Position numbers and translations under genes: made by a program. Below are positions 35,882 to 44,495 of a DNA stretch of 64,000 nucleotides, piece by piece (positions within the stretch are counted from its first letter, which is position 1; every line of letters starts with the position of its first letter). The notes beneath the pieces are model-generated. The model was not told where the DNA came from. It saw only the letters and a list, made by a program, of their open reading frames with translations, and ran no database searches. Origin of the DNA: Lyngbya sp. CCAP 1446/10 (GTDB lineage Bacteria > Cyanobacteriota > Cyanobacteriia > Cyanobacteriales > Microcoleaceae). Location of the stretch: the NCBI RefSeq assembly GCF_026130175.1, contig NZ_JAIGNI010000026.1:1-64000 (forward strand), written 5' to 3'.

Positions 35882-37390
35882 TCAAATACTTAATATTTCC
35901 CTTTCTTCCTCTGCTTTGAATTCGGTAAGAAAAACCGATTCTGATGCCGTTAAGTTCGCCAAAGCTAATTGATTAAGTACGAGTTCGGCTAATTGAGTTA
36001 TGTTGTTGTCGCCAAAGAATCTTTCTATTGGCACTCGCACTTGTAGATCCGTTTCGATTCGACTTCTGAGTTCAAAAGCCATTAAGGAATCAAGCAGTAA
36101 AGCCAGAGAATGCTGCGGACTTAGGCTATCGACAGGCAATTGTAAAGAATTGGTTAGCCATTCTATTAGATAGGTTTCCAATATTTGCTGCTGTTCTGTT
36201 GGTGCAGCGGCGAATAGTTTTTCCTTGGATAGAAAAGCTTTTTTGGCTCTGAAAAGATTGACTGCGCTTCGATCTTCTTCTCGATTAAGATTAATTGGGG
36301 GAGCAGGAGCAGTTCCTAGCGCCACATCACCCCAGCGCATCACCGTTGCAGCGGCAGTTGCAGCCGCGCCGTTGGTGTAAACGAGAACTAAGTCGTTTTC
36401 GCGAATTTTACCTGCAAGAGCGGCATGGTATAAATTGGCGATCGCAAATACAGAACCGATATTGGCATACCAAGGATAAAGATCGATCGCACGTTTGGGA
36501 TCGATGCCCAGCGCCCTCGCACAAAGCCTCGCATACCACGCCGTCGGAGTATTGAAGGCAAAAAAGTCAATTTCTTCGAGAGTCACGCCAGCCGCCGCCA
36601 CAGCCCCCTCACAACAAGTACGAACGAACTCCACACTTGTTTCGGCGAAGCTGCTGGCGTTCTCACCCGTCCGAGTACGCATTCGAGGTTTTCCCTGCGC
36701 GTCTGCGATCAATTCGTGTAAATAAGCATCACAAGTAGCCGCAGTGTTAATTATTTTACTGCCCAAAACTCCGCGATCGGGTTTGAGCGAATCCACCACA
36801 AAAGCCCCAGCAGCGTCTCCCATAGACCATGACAGCGTATCTTCCTCATCTACAGAGTTAGATTCGATGTGAGAGACAACCACCAAAACGTTGCGATATT
36901 CTCCCGTTTGCACCAACGCACGCGCATTTTGCAGCGCAATTAACGCACTCGAACAAGTCGATTCCAGATTCCACGCTGGACATTGCAATTGCAGTTCGCG
37001 TGCGAGGTAGGAGGCATTACCAGGAACAAGTTGTTCGGGAAAAATAGAAGCAACGATCGCTAATTCCACTTCATCGGAAGAAAGTTTTGCGGCATCCAGC
37101 GCCTCCCTAGCAGCGCGACATTCCAACATCAGCGACGACTCGCCTGCACCCAAAACTCTTCGCTCAACATTACCCCGAAAAGGGTCTGACAAATAGGGTG
37201 CTACTTCTTGCGACCAAATAGCAAATCCATCCTCATCAGAAGTAGATTCAACAGATTGAGATAACCTCGTTCTTCTTGGCGGAGTTACAGCAAACAAATG
37301 AGGGAACTTTTCCAGCCAATAATCATTAGTCCGAATTTGGCTGGGAAAACAGAGTGAAAGCGATCGAATACCGACTGAACAATTCATCAT
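35882..37390 (-). CDS. KAS III-like protein fused to a C-terminal carrier domain, lacking the catalytic His
   Basis: A 502-residue fusion. The N-terminal 380 residues form a thiolase/KAS III fold with the Cys nucleophile in ESTCSSAL (about 144). Where FabH has His in the HQAN motif, this protein reads AFNTPTAWY, Asn in place of His. The second Asn-type motif may be ANIGS. The C-terminal about 85 residues are a carrier domain with Ser in LLLDSLMA (about 433). Without the His, decarboxylative condensation is doubtful, and a transacylase role, like CerJ-type KAS III acyltransferases, is possible. It lies between salicylate synthase and the Cy module, so it may move the aryl starter onto its own carrier. 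That role is inference. Either Met of the initial MM could start it. Confidence 0.8.
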   Translation of the reverse strand: MMNCSVGIRSLSLCFPSQIRTNDYWLEKFPHLFAVTPPRRTRLSQSVESTSDEDGFAIWSQEVAPYLSDPFRGNVERRVLGAGESSLMLECRAAREALDAAKLSSDEVELAIVASIFPEQLVPGNASYLARELQLQCPAWNLESTCSSALIALQNARALVQTGEYRNVLVVVSHIESNSVDEEDTLSWSMGDAAGAFVVDSLKPDRGVLGSKIINTAATCDAYLHELIADAQGKPRMRTRTGENASSFAETSVEFVRTCCEGAVAAAGVTLEEIDFFAFNTPTAWYARLCARALGIDPKRAIDLYPWYANIGSVFAIANLYHAALAGKIRENDLVLVYTNGAAATAAATVMRWGDVALGTAPAPPINLNREEDRSAVNLFRAKKAFLSKEKLFAAAPTEQQQILETYLIEWLTNSLQLPVDSLSPQHSLALLLDSLMAFELRSRIETDLQVRVPIERFFGDNNITQLAELVLNQLALANLTASESVFLTEFKAEEEREILSI

Positions 37391-37469
37391 AACTATAGCT
37401 AGAGGCTAGGGGAAGAAGGAATTAGAAACAAGGGTTTCAAGAATAAAGTTAGTCCTAACCGATTAAGTT

Positions 37470-37531
37470 TTGTAGGGGCGGGTTCGCCGAGATATTTGAT
37501 TAATATCTACAAATTCTATAAACCCGCCCCG
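37470..37531. repeat. GGGGCGGGTT hairpin repeat
   Basis: TTGTAGGGGCGGGTT and its inverse AACCCGCCCC flank about 35 nt, forming a hairpin between the salicylate synthase and KAS III genes. A related copy lies at 53721-53784. It may affect readthrough within the operon, but no T tract is seen. Confidence 0.7.
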
Positions 37532-37538
37532 CCCATAC

Positions 37539-38897
37539 TCATGGAGATTTCAACACTAAATTGGTTAACATAGTGTTCATTTTGTTAACAGACTCCATGT
37601 ATTCGTTTTCGGGAATAGATTCTGCCACAATTCCTGCGCCAGCATTTAAGTAAACCCAATCACCATATTGGTAAGCCGAGCGAATGGCGATCGCAATATC
37701 TGCCATACCATTGCTATTCACCCAACCAATCCCACCCGCATAAATTCCCCTCGGTTCTTGTTCTAGTTCTTCGATCCATTTGAGAGCTTTGTGTTTGTCA
37801 ATCCCGGATACGGTGACACCAGGAAATAACACTTTCAAAGCATCCCATAAAGTTTTTTCTCCTTTTAGTTGACCGCCAATTCGCGATGAGAGATGCTGGA
37901 CACATCTGTATTGTTTCACCTGCATGAAGTCAAAAATCCTAAGAGTTTCTGGTAGACAAACAGAAGCCATTTCACTTTGTGCCAGCCAGATTGAAAGTGC
38001 GTGTTCCTTTACCTCTTTAGCATCAGTAAATAACTCACTTTCCAATTTTACATCTTCTTCCAAATTTTCCGATCTCGGTCTAGTGCCCGCCAATGGATTA
38101 GTAACTACAAAGCCATCCGCACTAACTTCCATTAAAATTTCAGGACTGAAGCCTACCGCACTTACTTCGCCAACACGCAAACAATACGATCGCGCACAAT
38201 TGTTGTTTTTCGCTCCTAAAACATAAGTTCCGAACAGATCCATATCCCCTTTCACTTTCACGGAACGGGAAATAATCGCTTTATGTAAATCGCCACTTTG
38301 GATGGCTTGAATCAGATCGCCCACTTGGTTTTGATACTCTTCTTTGTCAGCGAAATCAACAACTGGTGGTGTCGCTACATAATCTTTCAATTTATTATCA
38401 AGTGATAACGCTTCCAAAATTTTTGTGGGCGACTTGATGTTTCTGATATGAACTCCTCTAGGAGTGATAAAAAGTTCTGTTTCTGGAACCAAAAAATAGA
38501 GGAGCGGTTGTTCAATTGCCTTGGTGTAGGAGGAGTAGAAGCGAGCCACGTCAAAGCCTATGTAACCATAAGCAGTCCAATTCTCGATCGGCAAAGCTGC
38601 TAATATTGATTCTACTTGTTTGAGCGGATCGACAATTGGTTCTGACTTAATCTCACCCATAAAGGCGAGCGAAACATCGTGAGAACTTACTGATATTTCC
38701 GCTAAAGCATTACCAGCAATACGTACTTCATTCTCACTTCGGTACATCACATAGTTAGAAAAAATCCCAGCATCTAATAGATTCTGCAACAGAATGATAG
38801 GATCTCTCTGACCTGGTAGAAAGAGTTCGTGATAAGTTAATAAGTTGCTTGCTACCTGATACATGGGGTAAAAACTTTGGTTAAGGACGTTAAACAT
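37539..38897 (-). CDS. Salicylate synthase (isochorismate-type, MbtI/Irp9-like)
   Basis: A 452-residue chorismate-utilising enzyme expected to turn chorismate into salicylate through isochorismate. Length and motifs fit MbtI/Irp9: LHKAIISR with the catalytic Lys, TNPLAGTRPR, AKEVKEHA, IFDFMQVKQYRCVQHLSS, FPGVTVSGI (the MbtI counterpart, as I recall it, is FPAVTASGI), and the C-terminal AGAGIVAES. No separate isochorismate pyruvate lyase gene is nearby, which supports a bifunctional salicylate synthase over an isochorismate synthase. Its ATG overlaps the stop of the AMP ligase by one base (TAATG). It provides the aryl starter unit. Confidence 0.9.
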   Translation of the reverse strand: MFNVLNQSFYPMYQVASNLLTYHELFLPGQRDPIILLQNLLDAGIFSNYVMYRSENEVRIAGNALAEISVSSHDVSLAFMGEIKSEPIVDPLKQVESILAALPIENWTAYGYIGFDVARFYSSYTKAIEQPLLYFLVPETELFITPRGVHIRNIKSPTKILEALSLDNKLKDYVATPPVVDFADKEEYQNQVGDLIQAIQSGDLHKAIISRSVKVKGDMDLFGTYVLGAKNNNCARSYCLRVGEVSAVGFSPEILMEVSADGFVVTNPLAGTRPRSENLEEDVKLESELFTDAKEVKEHALSIWLAQSEMASVCLPETLRIFDFMQVKQYRCVQHLSSRIGGQLKGEKTLWDALKVLFPGVTVSGIDKHKALKWIEELEQEPRGIYAGGIGWVNSNGMADIAIAIRSAYQYGDWVYLNAGAGIVAESIPENEYMESVNKMNTMLTNLVLKSP

Positions 38898-40435
38898 TAA
38901 TGGGTTTTCAGCAATGATTTGCGATGAATTTTTCCGGTTGGCGTGCGCGGTAATGTTTCCAAAAAATTAATTTTTTTAGGAACTTTAAAATGAGGTAATC
39001 GAGTCCTAGCTAATTGTCGAATCTTGTCTTCTAAATCGGGAGATTTATCAAAACCTGATTTAAGGCTGACGTAAGCGATAATTTCAGTTAATTGTTCGCC
39101 GCGATCGCATTCTGGCACTACCGCCGCATCAAGAACACCTTCATGCTGGAGTAAAACATCTTCCACTTCAAATGGTGATACCCACATCCCATTTACTTTG
39201 AAGAAATCATCCTTACGTCCCATAAACCAGAAATAACCATCCGCATCGCGCAGATACTTATCCCCCGTTCGCATCGCATTCCCGTAAAGAGCTTGTCGCG
39301 TTTCCCGCAGGCGATTCCAATACCCCAGCATCAGACTTTCTCCACTCACCTCTAGGTCGCCAATTTCCCCTGCTGGAACAGGAAAACCCTTTTCATCAAC
39401 CACTCGCACATCATAACCGGAAAGGGGACGACCAGAACTGCCGGGACGACATTCTCCCTCTGCATTCGATAGAAAGATATGCAGCAATTCTGTCGTACCA
39501 ATACCCTCATAAATCTCTATTCCGTAAGTGTCTCGCCACTTATACCAAATAGTTTTGGGTAGTTGTTCGGCTGCTGATAAGCACAGGCGTAGGGAGGAAG
39601 TATTTAGAGGTGCAATTTCATGCACTGAGAGAATGCTGGCATATATGCTGGGTATGCCAAATAAAATTGTCGGTCGGTAGCGATCGATGTCCGCGATAAT
39701 ATCAAAAGCATTGTTAGCATCTGATAATACGGTGGCTGCACCAACTGCCATCGGCATATATAAGGTATTCCCTAAACCGTAGGCAAAAGGCATTTTAGCT
39801 ACTGAATAGGTGATGTCATCTTGATGCAAACCGACTTTAGCTTTACCGTAATTCTCTGCACAAACTACCATACTTTGGTGGTTGTGAATTACGCCTTTGG
39901 GTTTACCCGTACTACCGGAAGTGTAAAGCCAAAAAGCAGGTTCATCGCCAGATGTTTCGGCGTAAGGTAGCTGTTCGTCTGTCTGCTGAGTAAGCAGAGA
40001 CAAAAATGGTTTTTCTCCGTCTTTAAGGAGAATTTTTTGCAAGAAATGAGAGTGGATGGGAGTCAGTTTTTCTTGCCACTCTTGGTTAGTCACCAAGACT
40101 TTGGCGCGTGAATCTTGCAGGATATAGTGGATGTCATCAATCGTACAAGCCGTATTGATCGGAACTGGTACTGCGCCTAACCAAATAGCTCCCCAGAAAG
40201 CAAATACTGACTCTGGAGTGTCTGACAAAAGAATGGCGATCCGGTTTTCTCGCTCCAAACCTAACTCGGAGAATAATCTCGCTGTACGTCGAACAAAGCT
40301 GTTTAATTCGGCATAAGTATAAGTCCAATCCTGATAGTAAAACGCTACTTTCTCGCTTCGTCCTTGTGCCAGGTTGCTTTCCAAGAAGTAAGCTGCAACG
40401 TTGAAGATGCTAGGTAATTTTTCAGAAATACTCAT
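38897..40435 (-). CDS. Aryl-acid AMP ligase, benzoate-CoA-ligase-like
   Basis: A 512-residue ANL-superfamily enzyme with P-loop-like YTSGSTGKPKGV, the adenine motif YEGIGTTE, TGDKYLRD, and the C-terminal catalytic Lys in TPTGKIHRK. The run GIGTTELLHIFLSN and the PFAYGLGN region resemble benzoate-CoA ligases (BadA type) more than the DhbE/PchD/MbtA ligases that usually load siderophore starters. With a free carrier protein gene overlapping upstream by 4 nt (ATGA) and salicylate synthase downstream, it most likely adenylates salicylate and loads the carrier, though a CoA thioester intermediate is possible. Confidence 0.85.
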   Translation of the reverse strand: MSISEKLPSIFNVAAYFLESNLAQGRSEKVAFYYQDWTYTYAELNSFVRRTARLFSELGLERENRIAILLSDTPESVFAFWGAIWLGAVPVPINTACTIDDIHYILQDSRAKVLVTNQEWQEKLTPIHSHFLQKILLKDGEKPFLSLLTQQTDEQLPYAETSGDEPAFWLYTSGSTGKPKGVIHNHQSMVVCAENYGKAKVGLHQDDITYSVAKMPFAYGLGNTLYMPMAVGAATVLSDANNAFDIIADIDRYRPTILFGIPSIYASILSVHEIAPLNTSSLRLCLSAAEQLPKTIWYKWRDTYGIEIYEGIGTTELLHIFLSNAEGECRPGSSGRPLSGYDVRVVDEKGFPVPAGEIGDLEVSGESLMLGYWNRLRETRQALYGNAMRTGDKYLRDADGYFWFMGRKDDFFKVNGMWVSPFEVEDVLLQHEGVLDAAVVPECDRGEQLTEIIAYVSLKSGFDKSPDLEDKIRQLARTRLPHFKVPKKINFLETLPRTPTGKIHRKSLLKTH

Positions 40436-40680
40436 TTATGTTCGGCTGGCATCGCCGTTTCGATCTCATTACAGATTTGAGCTAAGGTCATATCTTGGCG
40501 GGTTCCAAGTTTCAGGTTAACCCCCAACCTCCGTTTCAATTCCAGCGCAATTTGTACTGTTTCAACAGAGTCAAGTTGTAAATTCCCGTGTAGTAAAGTG
40601 TCTTGATGAAGGGACTCTTCAGGAATACCTAAATTAACCAGTATTGCCTTCAGTGTATCCATCGCCTTTTGACTTCTCAT
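40432..40680 (-). CDS. Free-standing aryl/acyl carrier protein, first gene of the operon
   Basis: An 82-residue carrier protein with the pantetheine Ser in NLQLDSVETVQI (about residue 38). It overlaps the AMP ligase gene by ATGA, so they are translationally coupled. Likely role: carry the activated salicyl group to the Cy module or the KAS III-carrier fusion. The start is uncertain: the ATG 40680 gives MRSQKAMDTL, whereas the Met at 40662 would give the more usual MDTLKAIL. The 17 bases at 40665-40681 spanning the first ATG are duplicated at 40693-40709, 28 nt upstream, so the 5' end is locally rearranged. Confidence 0.85.
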   Translation of the reverse strand: MRSQKAMDTLKAILVNLGIPEESLHQDTLLHGNLQLDSVETVQIALELKRRLGVNLKLGTRQDMTLAQICNEIETAMPAEHK

Positions 40681-40861
40681 GCAATAAACGATCCTTTTGA
40701 CTTCTCATGAAATCAATGGTAGTGATGTTTTGACTTAATTTTTCTGGCTTTGACTTGAAAATATTGATTTGTTCAGCGAACCGATCGTTAACCACAAGGA
40801 CAAGCTGTATCAGTTGTGCTGACTTTGTTTACTAGATTATTGAGAAGACGTTTCAATAAGC

Positions 40862-40898
40862 TACACGAATTGTATTACCTATGCTTGGTTCTTGGCAA
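40862..40898 (-). promoter_or_regulatory. Candidate sigma70-type promoter of the biosynthetic operon
   Basis: On the minus strand TTGCCA (40898-40893) and TACAAT (40874-40869) are separated by 18 nt, which is a good sigma70-type match. It would give a leader of about 180 nt before the first gene. The -35 lies inside the inverted repeat TTGGC-AAG-GCCAA (40892-40904), a possible operator. Assigned from sequence only. Confidence 0.35.
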
Positions 40899-40983
40899 GG
40901 CCAAATCGGAAAAATTTTATAAAGTTTTGTTAAGAGCGACCAACGGTTAGGTATTCAGGACTTACGCCAGTACCCTTAAATCA

Positions 40984-41257
40984 ACTTGTAGGGGTAGTGC
41001 CCCCGTGCCTACCCCGCTCTATCAAGGCGATGCCTACGGCTGGCTACGCCTACGCGGAGGCATTGGTGTCAACAATCGCTGAAACCCGCCAGGGACTTAA
41101 GTCTCTGTCTAATAGCGGAAGTCCTCTGAAGAGGACTAAAGAACTTACTTATTAGTCCTCTGAAGAGGACTTAAGCTTTGAGGCAGGGACTTAAGTCCCT
41201 GACGGAATAATGGTTTGAGCGATTGTTGACACCAATGCACGGCAGATTGCCCCTACA
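40984..41257. repeat. Nested inverted-repeat element with an inserted secondary repeat
   Basis: Outer arms at 40984-41007 and 41234-41257 are imperfect inverted copies (both begin with CTT(T)GTAGGGG when read inward). Inner arms at 41060-41086 and 41212-41238 match in inverted orientation at about 26 of 27 bases. Between the inner arms lie two copies of the palindrome GTCCTCTGAAGAGGAC (41121-41136, 41155-41170) and two of AGGGACTTAAGTCCCT type. The left arm is broken at about 41008-41059 by a separate repeat (GGCGATGCCTACGG..CTACGCCTACG). It looks like a non-coding MITE-like element in the divergent intergenic region. Confidence 0.7.
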
Positions 41258-41350
41258 AAGTGTTTGGATCTCATTTAGGATTGCTATAGCAATCTTCTTG
41301 GCAGTTAGGACATTCTTAATTCCTGCCACCACCGACCCTAAACCATTCCT

Positions 41351-41400
41351 CCCTTCTTCCCTTCTTCCCTTCTTCCCTAGCCCCTAGCCCCTTCTTCCCT
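41351..41400. repeat. CTTCTTCCC / CTAGCCC tandem repeat upstream of the thioesterase gene
   Basis: Three CTTCTTCCC-like 9-mers are followed by two CTAGCCC heptamers and another CTTCTTCCC, ending at CTAGCTATTT next to the ATG at 41409. The 41304-41325 segment GTTAGGACATTCTTAATTCC recurs with one difference at 47535-47556 before the MATE gene. Confidence 0.65.
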
Positions 41401-41408
41401 AGCTATTT

Positions 41409-42185
41409 ATGAACGCTACCAGAACTGCAAACTCCTGGATTACCTATCCGAAACCCAATCCTGAAGCCAAATTACGACTATTCTGCTTCCACTATGCCGG
41501 GGGTGGGGCTTTGAGCTTTCGTGCTTTTCCAGGGAACCTACCGCCCGATGTAGAGGTTTGTCCGATCGAACTTCCGGGCCGTGGATTTCGACTGCTGGAA
41601 ACTCCCTTCACCGAGATCGAGCCAGTAATTGAGGCTCTTTGCCTTAAAATCCTGAGCAGCCTTACCAAACCTTTCGCTTTCTTCGGTCACAGTATGGGCG
41701 CATTGGTGAGCTTTGAACTGGCGCGACTACTCCGCCAAGAGTACAACCAAAGTCCACTGCACCTATTTGTATCCGCTCACCGGGCTCCTCAAGTTCCCGA
41801 TCGCGACCCGCCCATTCATGCTCTACCAGAAGCAGAATTTCTACGACAATTGTGCCGTTATAACGGCACTCCCAAAGCCGTGCTAGAAAACGCCGAACTG
41901 ATGGAACTCCTCCTTCCTACTCTGCGAGCCGATTTTGCTGTGGTTGAAAATTACGCCTACTCGCAGGAACCGCCGTTAGATTGTCCGATCGCTGCTTTTG
42001 GTGGATTACAAGATTGGAAAGTCGGTGCCGAAGAGCTAGAAGCATGGCGAAAGCAGACAAACTCTGCTTTTTCGCTGGAGATGTTTCCTGGGGATCATTT
42101 CTTCCTGCACTCAGACCAAACACTTCTGCTACAACGCCTTTCACAATTACTCAATCAGATTGTTGGTCAATTGAGTCCTGACTGA
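41409..42185 (+). CDS. Type II thioesterase of the NRPS/PKS cluster
   Basis: A 258-residue alpha/beta hydrolase of the external thioesterase family (GrsT/RifR/YbtT type). Ser nucleophile in FFGHSMGAL (about residue 95), early LFCFHYAGGGA, ELPGRG, and the C-terminal His in PGDHFFLH. Such enzymes hydrolyse wrong or stalled acyl groups from carrier domains. It is transcribed divergently from the biosynthetic operon, on the far side of a repeat-rich intergenic region, and is presumably co-regulated with it. Confidence 0.92.
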   Translation: MNATRTANSWITYPKPNPEAKLRLFCFHYAGGGALSFRAFPGNLPPDVEVCPIELPGRGFRLLETPFTEIEPVIEALCLKILSSLTKPFAFFGHSMGALVSFELARLLRQEYNQSPLHLFVSAHRAPQVPDRDPPIHALPEAEFLRQLCRYNGTPKAVLENAELMELLLPTLRADFAVVENYAYSQEPPLDCPIAAFGGLQDWKVGAEELEAWRKQTNSAFSLEMFPGDHFFLHSDQTLLLQRLSQLLNQIVGQLSPD

Positions 42186-42231
42186 GACAGGCTCGGCGTT
42201 GCTGAATTCATACCTGTATTCAGCAACGCCT

Positions 42232-43200
42232 TTAAAGGTTCATCCGTTCAACCAAGAGTTGGGAATGGGCGATCGCTTTTCTGCATTTCTCAGGGTTCGG
42301 ATCTCCGGCAAAAATTTTCCTTTCTAGTTTATGAGCGATCGCCAACATTGCTGAATCCGGCAACCAAGGGAAAATCACGGCTTCTCCCGGTGCCGAAAAC
42401 ATGGACAGTAGGTTAGAGAGCATTTGCTCCTTGAGGCTGGATTCAGGAAAGATAATGACGGTTTTTGCCCGTTCGATTAGCCAATCGTGATCCCAATCAT
42501 CACCAGTAATCGCGATCGCCAGCACCGCCTGCGGTATGCGTTCTACAAATTTCGGTGAAGCCGTATCACCACAAAACAGTAGATGTTGCTTCTCTAACAT
42601 ATACCAACCGGGCTGAACCTTAATAGGAGTATCAACAGCAGGAGAGGGTATCTCTAGCGTAGTAACTTCTAAAACTGAGTTATTCGCTTCCACCAAAGCC
42701 TTCGGTTCGATCGCCACAATTTCCTGCTTTGGCGGCTGGGGCTTTTCCACAGCAGGAGAGGATTGTGACTTCTCTTCTTTGATGACTTGGCGGATCTCCT
42801 TATAGGTTACGGGTTCGCCCTCTTTTGCTCGTTGCAGAACTTCATCGCGGAGTCCTTGTGAAGTTGATGGTGCTGCTAAAAGGTAGAGGGCTGATGTCGC
42901 AATATTAATCTGTGCAAAGTTTGCACGTTCGGGAAAGGCTTCGTAAACGTTGATGAAATTGTAAGCAGTACGCCGACTCCAGCCAAACTCAGCTTTTAAC
43001 CACGTATCGAACTGACCGTGCTTGAGGCGCGATCGCACATCAGCCAGCTTGTTGCCGATTTCCCAAATATCTTGGGCCGATCGCTGTAAACGTTCTCTAA
43101 TTTCCCCAGTTCGTTGCTGCACAAGAATCCGTTCTTGGGATTCTAAAATTTCATAGTCAAAACCAATAACCAAGTTAAGCCGTTTTTGTGAGTTACCCAT
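42232..43200 (-). CDS. DUF3102 protein with a methylase-like, probably inactive C-terminal region
   Basis: 322 residues. The N-terminal half (about 15-140) matches the DUF3102 pattern: coiled-coil-like RTGEIRERLQRSAQDIWEIG followed by FDTWLKAEFGWSRRTAYNFI, a helix-turn-helix-like segment. A Pro/Ala/Glu-rich linker follows. The C-terminal part starts GWYMLEKQHLLFCGDTASPKFVERI, which resembles the HxLLCGDS entry of ParB-associated DNA methylases. Where the catalytic DPPY would be expected it reads AIAITGDDWDHDW, so methyltransferase activity is unlikely. It points opposite to its neighbours and is probably not part of the biosynthesis. It could be a DNA-binding or plasmid/phage-derived protein. 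The function is unknown. Confidence 0.7.
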   Translation of the reverse strand: MGNSQKRLNLVIGFDYEILESQERILVQQRTGEIRERLQRSAQDIWEIGNKLADVRSRLKHGQFDTWLKAEFGWSRRTAYNFINVYEAFPERANFAQINIATSALYLLAAPSTSQGLRDEVLQRAKEGEPVTYKEIRQVIKEEKSQSSPAVEKPQPPKQEIVAIEPKALVEANNSVLEVTTLEIPSPAVDTPIKVQPGWYMLEKQHLLFCGDTASPKFVERIPQAVLAIAITGDDWDHDWLIERAKTVIIFPESSLKEQMLSNLLSMFSAPGEAVIFPWLPDSAMLAIAHKLERKIFAGDPNPEKCRKAIAHSQLLVERMNL

Positions 43201-43769
43201 ATCTTATTTTTGCCTACTTTACTTAATTCAAAATTTGATAGTCTCACGACTTATATCGTGGGCTTGCACCCAGATTTGTGCCAACCCTAATTTTTATTAA
43301 ATCTTCACAATTATCTAGGATAACCGAAACAAGCGGGGGATGTCCATTAGCGCAAACCGCTGCGGATACTTTTCTATAGAAATTTGCCCGAGCCTAGTTG
43401 ACAAATCAGTCTATTTGTTGCCTAATTGTTAAGAACTTATTGCAAATAATTTTTATTAATTTCATGAAAAACTCCTTGTCGAGAGCCTTACTTTCTGCTA
43501 GATCGGTCAAACCTCTCTCCGAACCTCTCTGATAGGTCTCTCCAGCTCTTGAGAGGCTTTAAATTCCCAACCCGCTAGCTAATGACGCTGGGAAGTTAGG
43601 TCTAGCGTTGATTGTCTAGAGCTGTTATCTCAATCTCTGTATGTGTAAGAAACTACCTGCATTAAAGATATAAGTTCTCAGTTATTTCCAGGGAATGACA
43701 CGGATGAGTACGGATGCACAGAGAGAAGAATCTGTGGGTTTAAGCAAACACAAGTGAGAAATAATATTC
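43201..43769. other. Divergent intergenic region without a gene
   Basis: No coding frame was seen. It holds TTGCAAATAATTTTTATTAATT at about 43439-43459, whose first ten bases TGCAAATAAT are also found before the TonB receptor gene (49856). It also contains several GAGAGG/CCTCTC segments (43500-43560). Possible promoter area of the VOC gene; nothing else could be assigned. Confidence 0.4.
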
Positions 43770-44495
43770 ATGTCAACTCAATTACTACAGGTGCCTACCG
43801 ATAATTTTTTACTGGAAATCGATCATCTTTTTATCTTTGTTACAGAAGGTCGAGCGGGAGTTTCCTTTCTGCAAAATTTGGGTCTTCACTGCTCCGAACA
43901 AGTAGTGCGGCGTCCAGAGCAAGGAACAATCTCGACGATTTTCTTCTTCGAGAATACATACCTCGAACTAATCTGGATCGAAGACGAAAATGCAGCCCAA
44001 CAGCATACAGCACGAACGGGGATCGACTTTTTAGCACGGGCGCGTTGGCTGCAAACGGGAGCATCTCCCTTTGGCATTGGTTTACGCTCTTTACCTGAGA
44101 TGACAAATCTGATTCCGGGATCTAGAAAACACTGGGCACAGTGGATGCACCCAGATTCGTTTATTAGGTTTTCACCACAGAATATCGCGAATGCGGCAGA
44201 GCCTATATGCTTGGCTGTGAGTAGCGATATTGCTCTGACAAGTTGGCTCGATCGCTCTTGTGAAAGGCATCAGCAGTTAATTACTCATCCGCTGGGAGTA
44301 AAAAAGCTAACCAGTGTCAAAATCGCAGTCGATCGCGACAAAGAACTGAGTGAAGCTGTTTCTCTGCTCGATCGCAATGGTGTTGTCGCGATCGAACGCG
44401 ACACCTCTCCACTGCTGGAATTAACCTTTGACGGCGGTGTGAAAGGGGAAATAGTCGATGCGCGGCCAACACTACCTATGCGACTCCTGTATTGA
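43770..44495 (+). CDS. VOC (glyoxalase-like) domain protein
   Basis: 241 residues with a beta-alpha-beta-beta-beta layout. IDHLFIFV opens the first unit, with FFFENTYLELIWIED giving a Glu-containing strand; a second unit runs from about 175 (LTSVKIAVD...LLELTFDGG). This fits the glyoxalase-like_dom (VOC) family, whose members bind metals through His/Glu. The substrate is unknown. It precedes the siderophore permease by 222 nt on the same strand, so a link to siderophore modification or release is possible but unproven. Confidence 0.75.
   Translation: MSTQLLQVPTDNFLLEIDHLFIFVTEGRAGVSFLQNLGLHCSEQVVRRPEQGTISTIFFFENTYLELIWIEDENAAQQHTARTGIDFLARARWLQTGASPFGIGLRSLPEMTNLIPGSRKHWAQWMHPDSFIRFSPQNIANAAEPICLAVSSDIALTSWLDRSCERHQQLITHPLGVKKLTSVKIAVDRDKELSEAVSLLDRNGVVAIERDTSPLLELTFDGGVKGEIVDARPTLPMRLLY

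Noticed and set aside
38897-40435. 2,3-dihydroxybenzoate-AMP ligase (EntE/DhbE type)
   Set aside because: No isochorismatase or DHB dehydrogenase gene in the window, the neighbouring enzyme is salicylate-synthase-like, and the ligase motifs fit the benzoate-CoA ligase group.
42232-43200. Active ParB-linked DNA methyltransferase
   Set aside because: The DPPY motif is absent, so only a degenerate resemblance can be stated.
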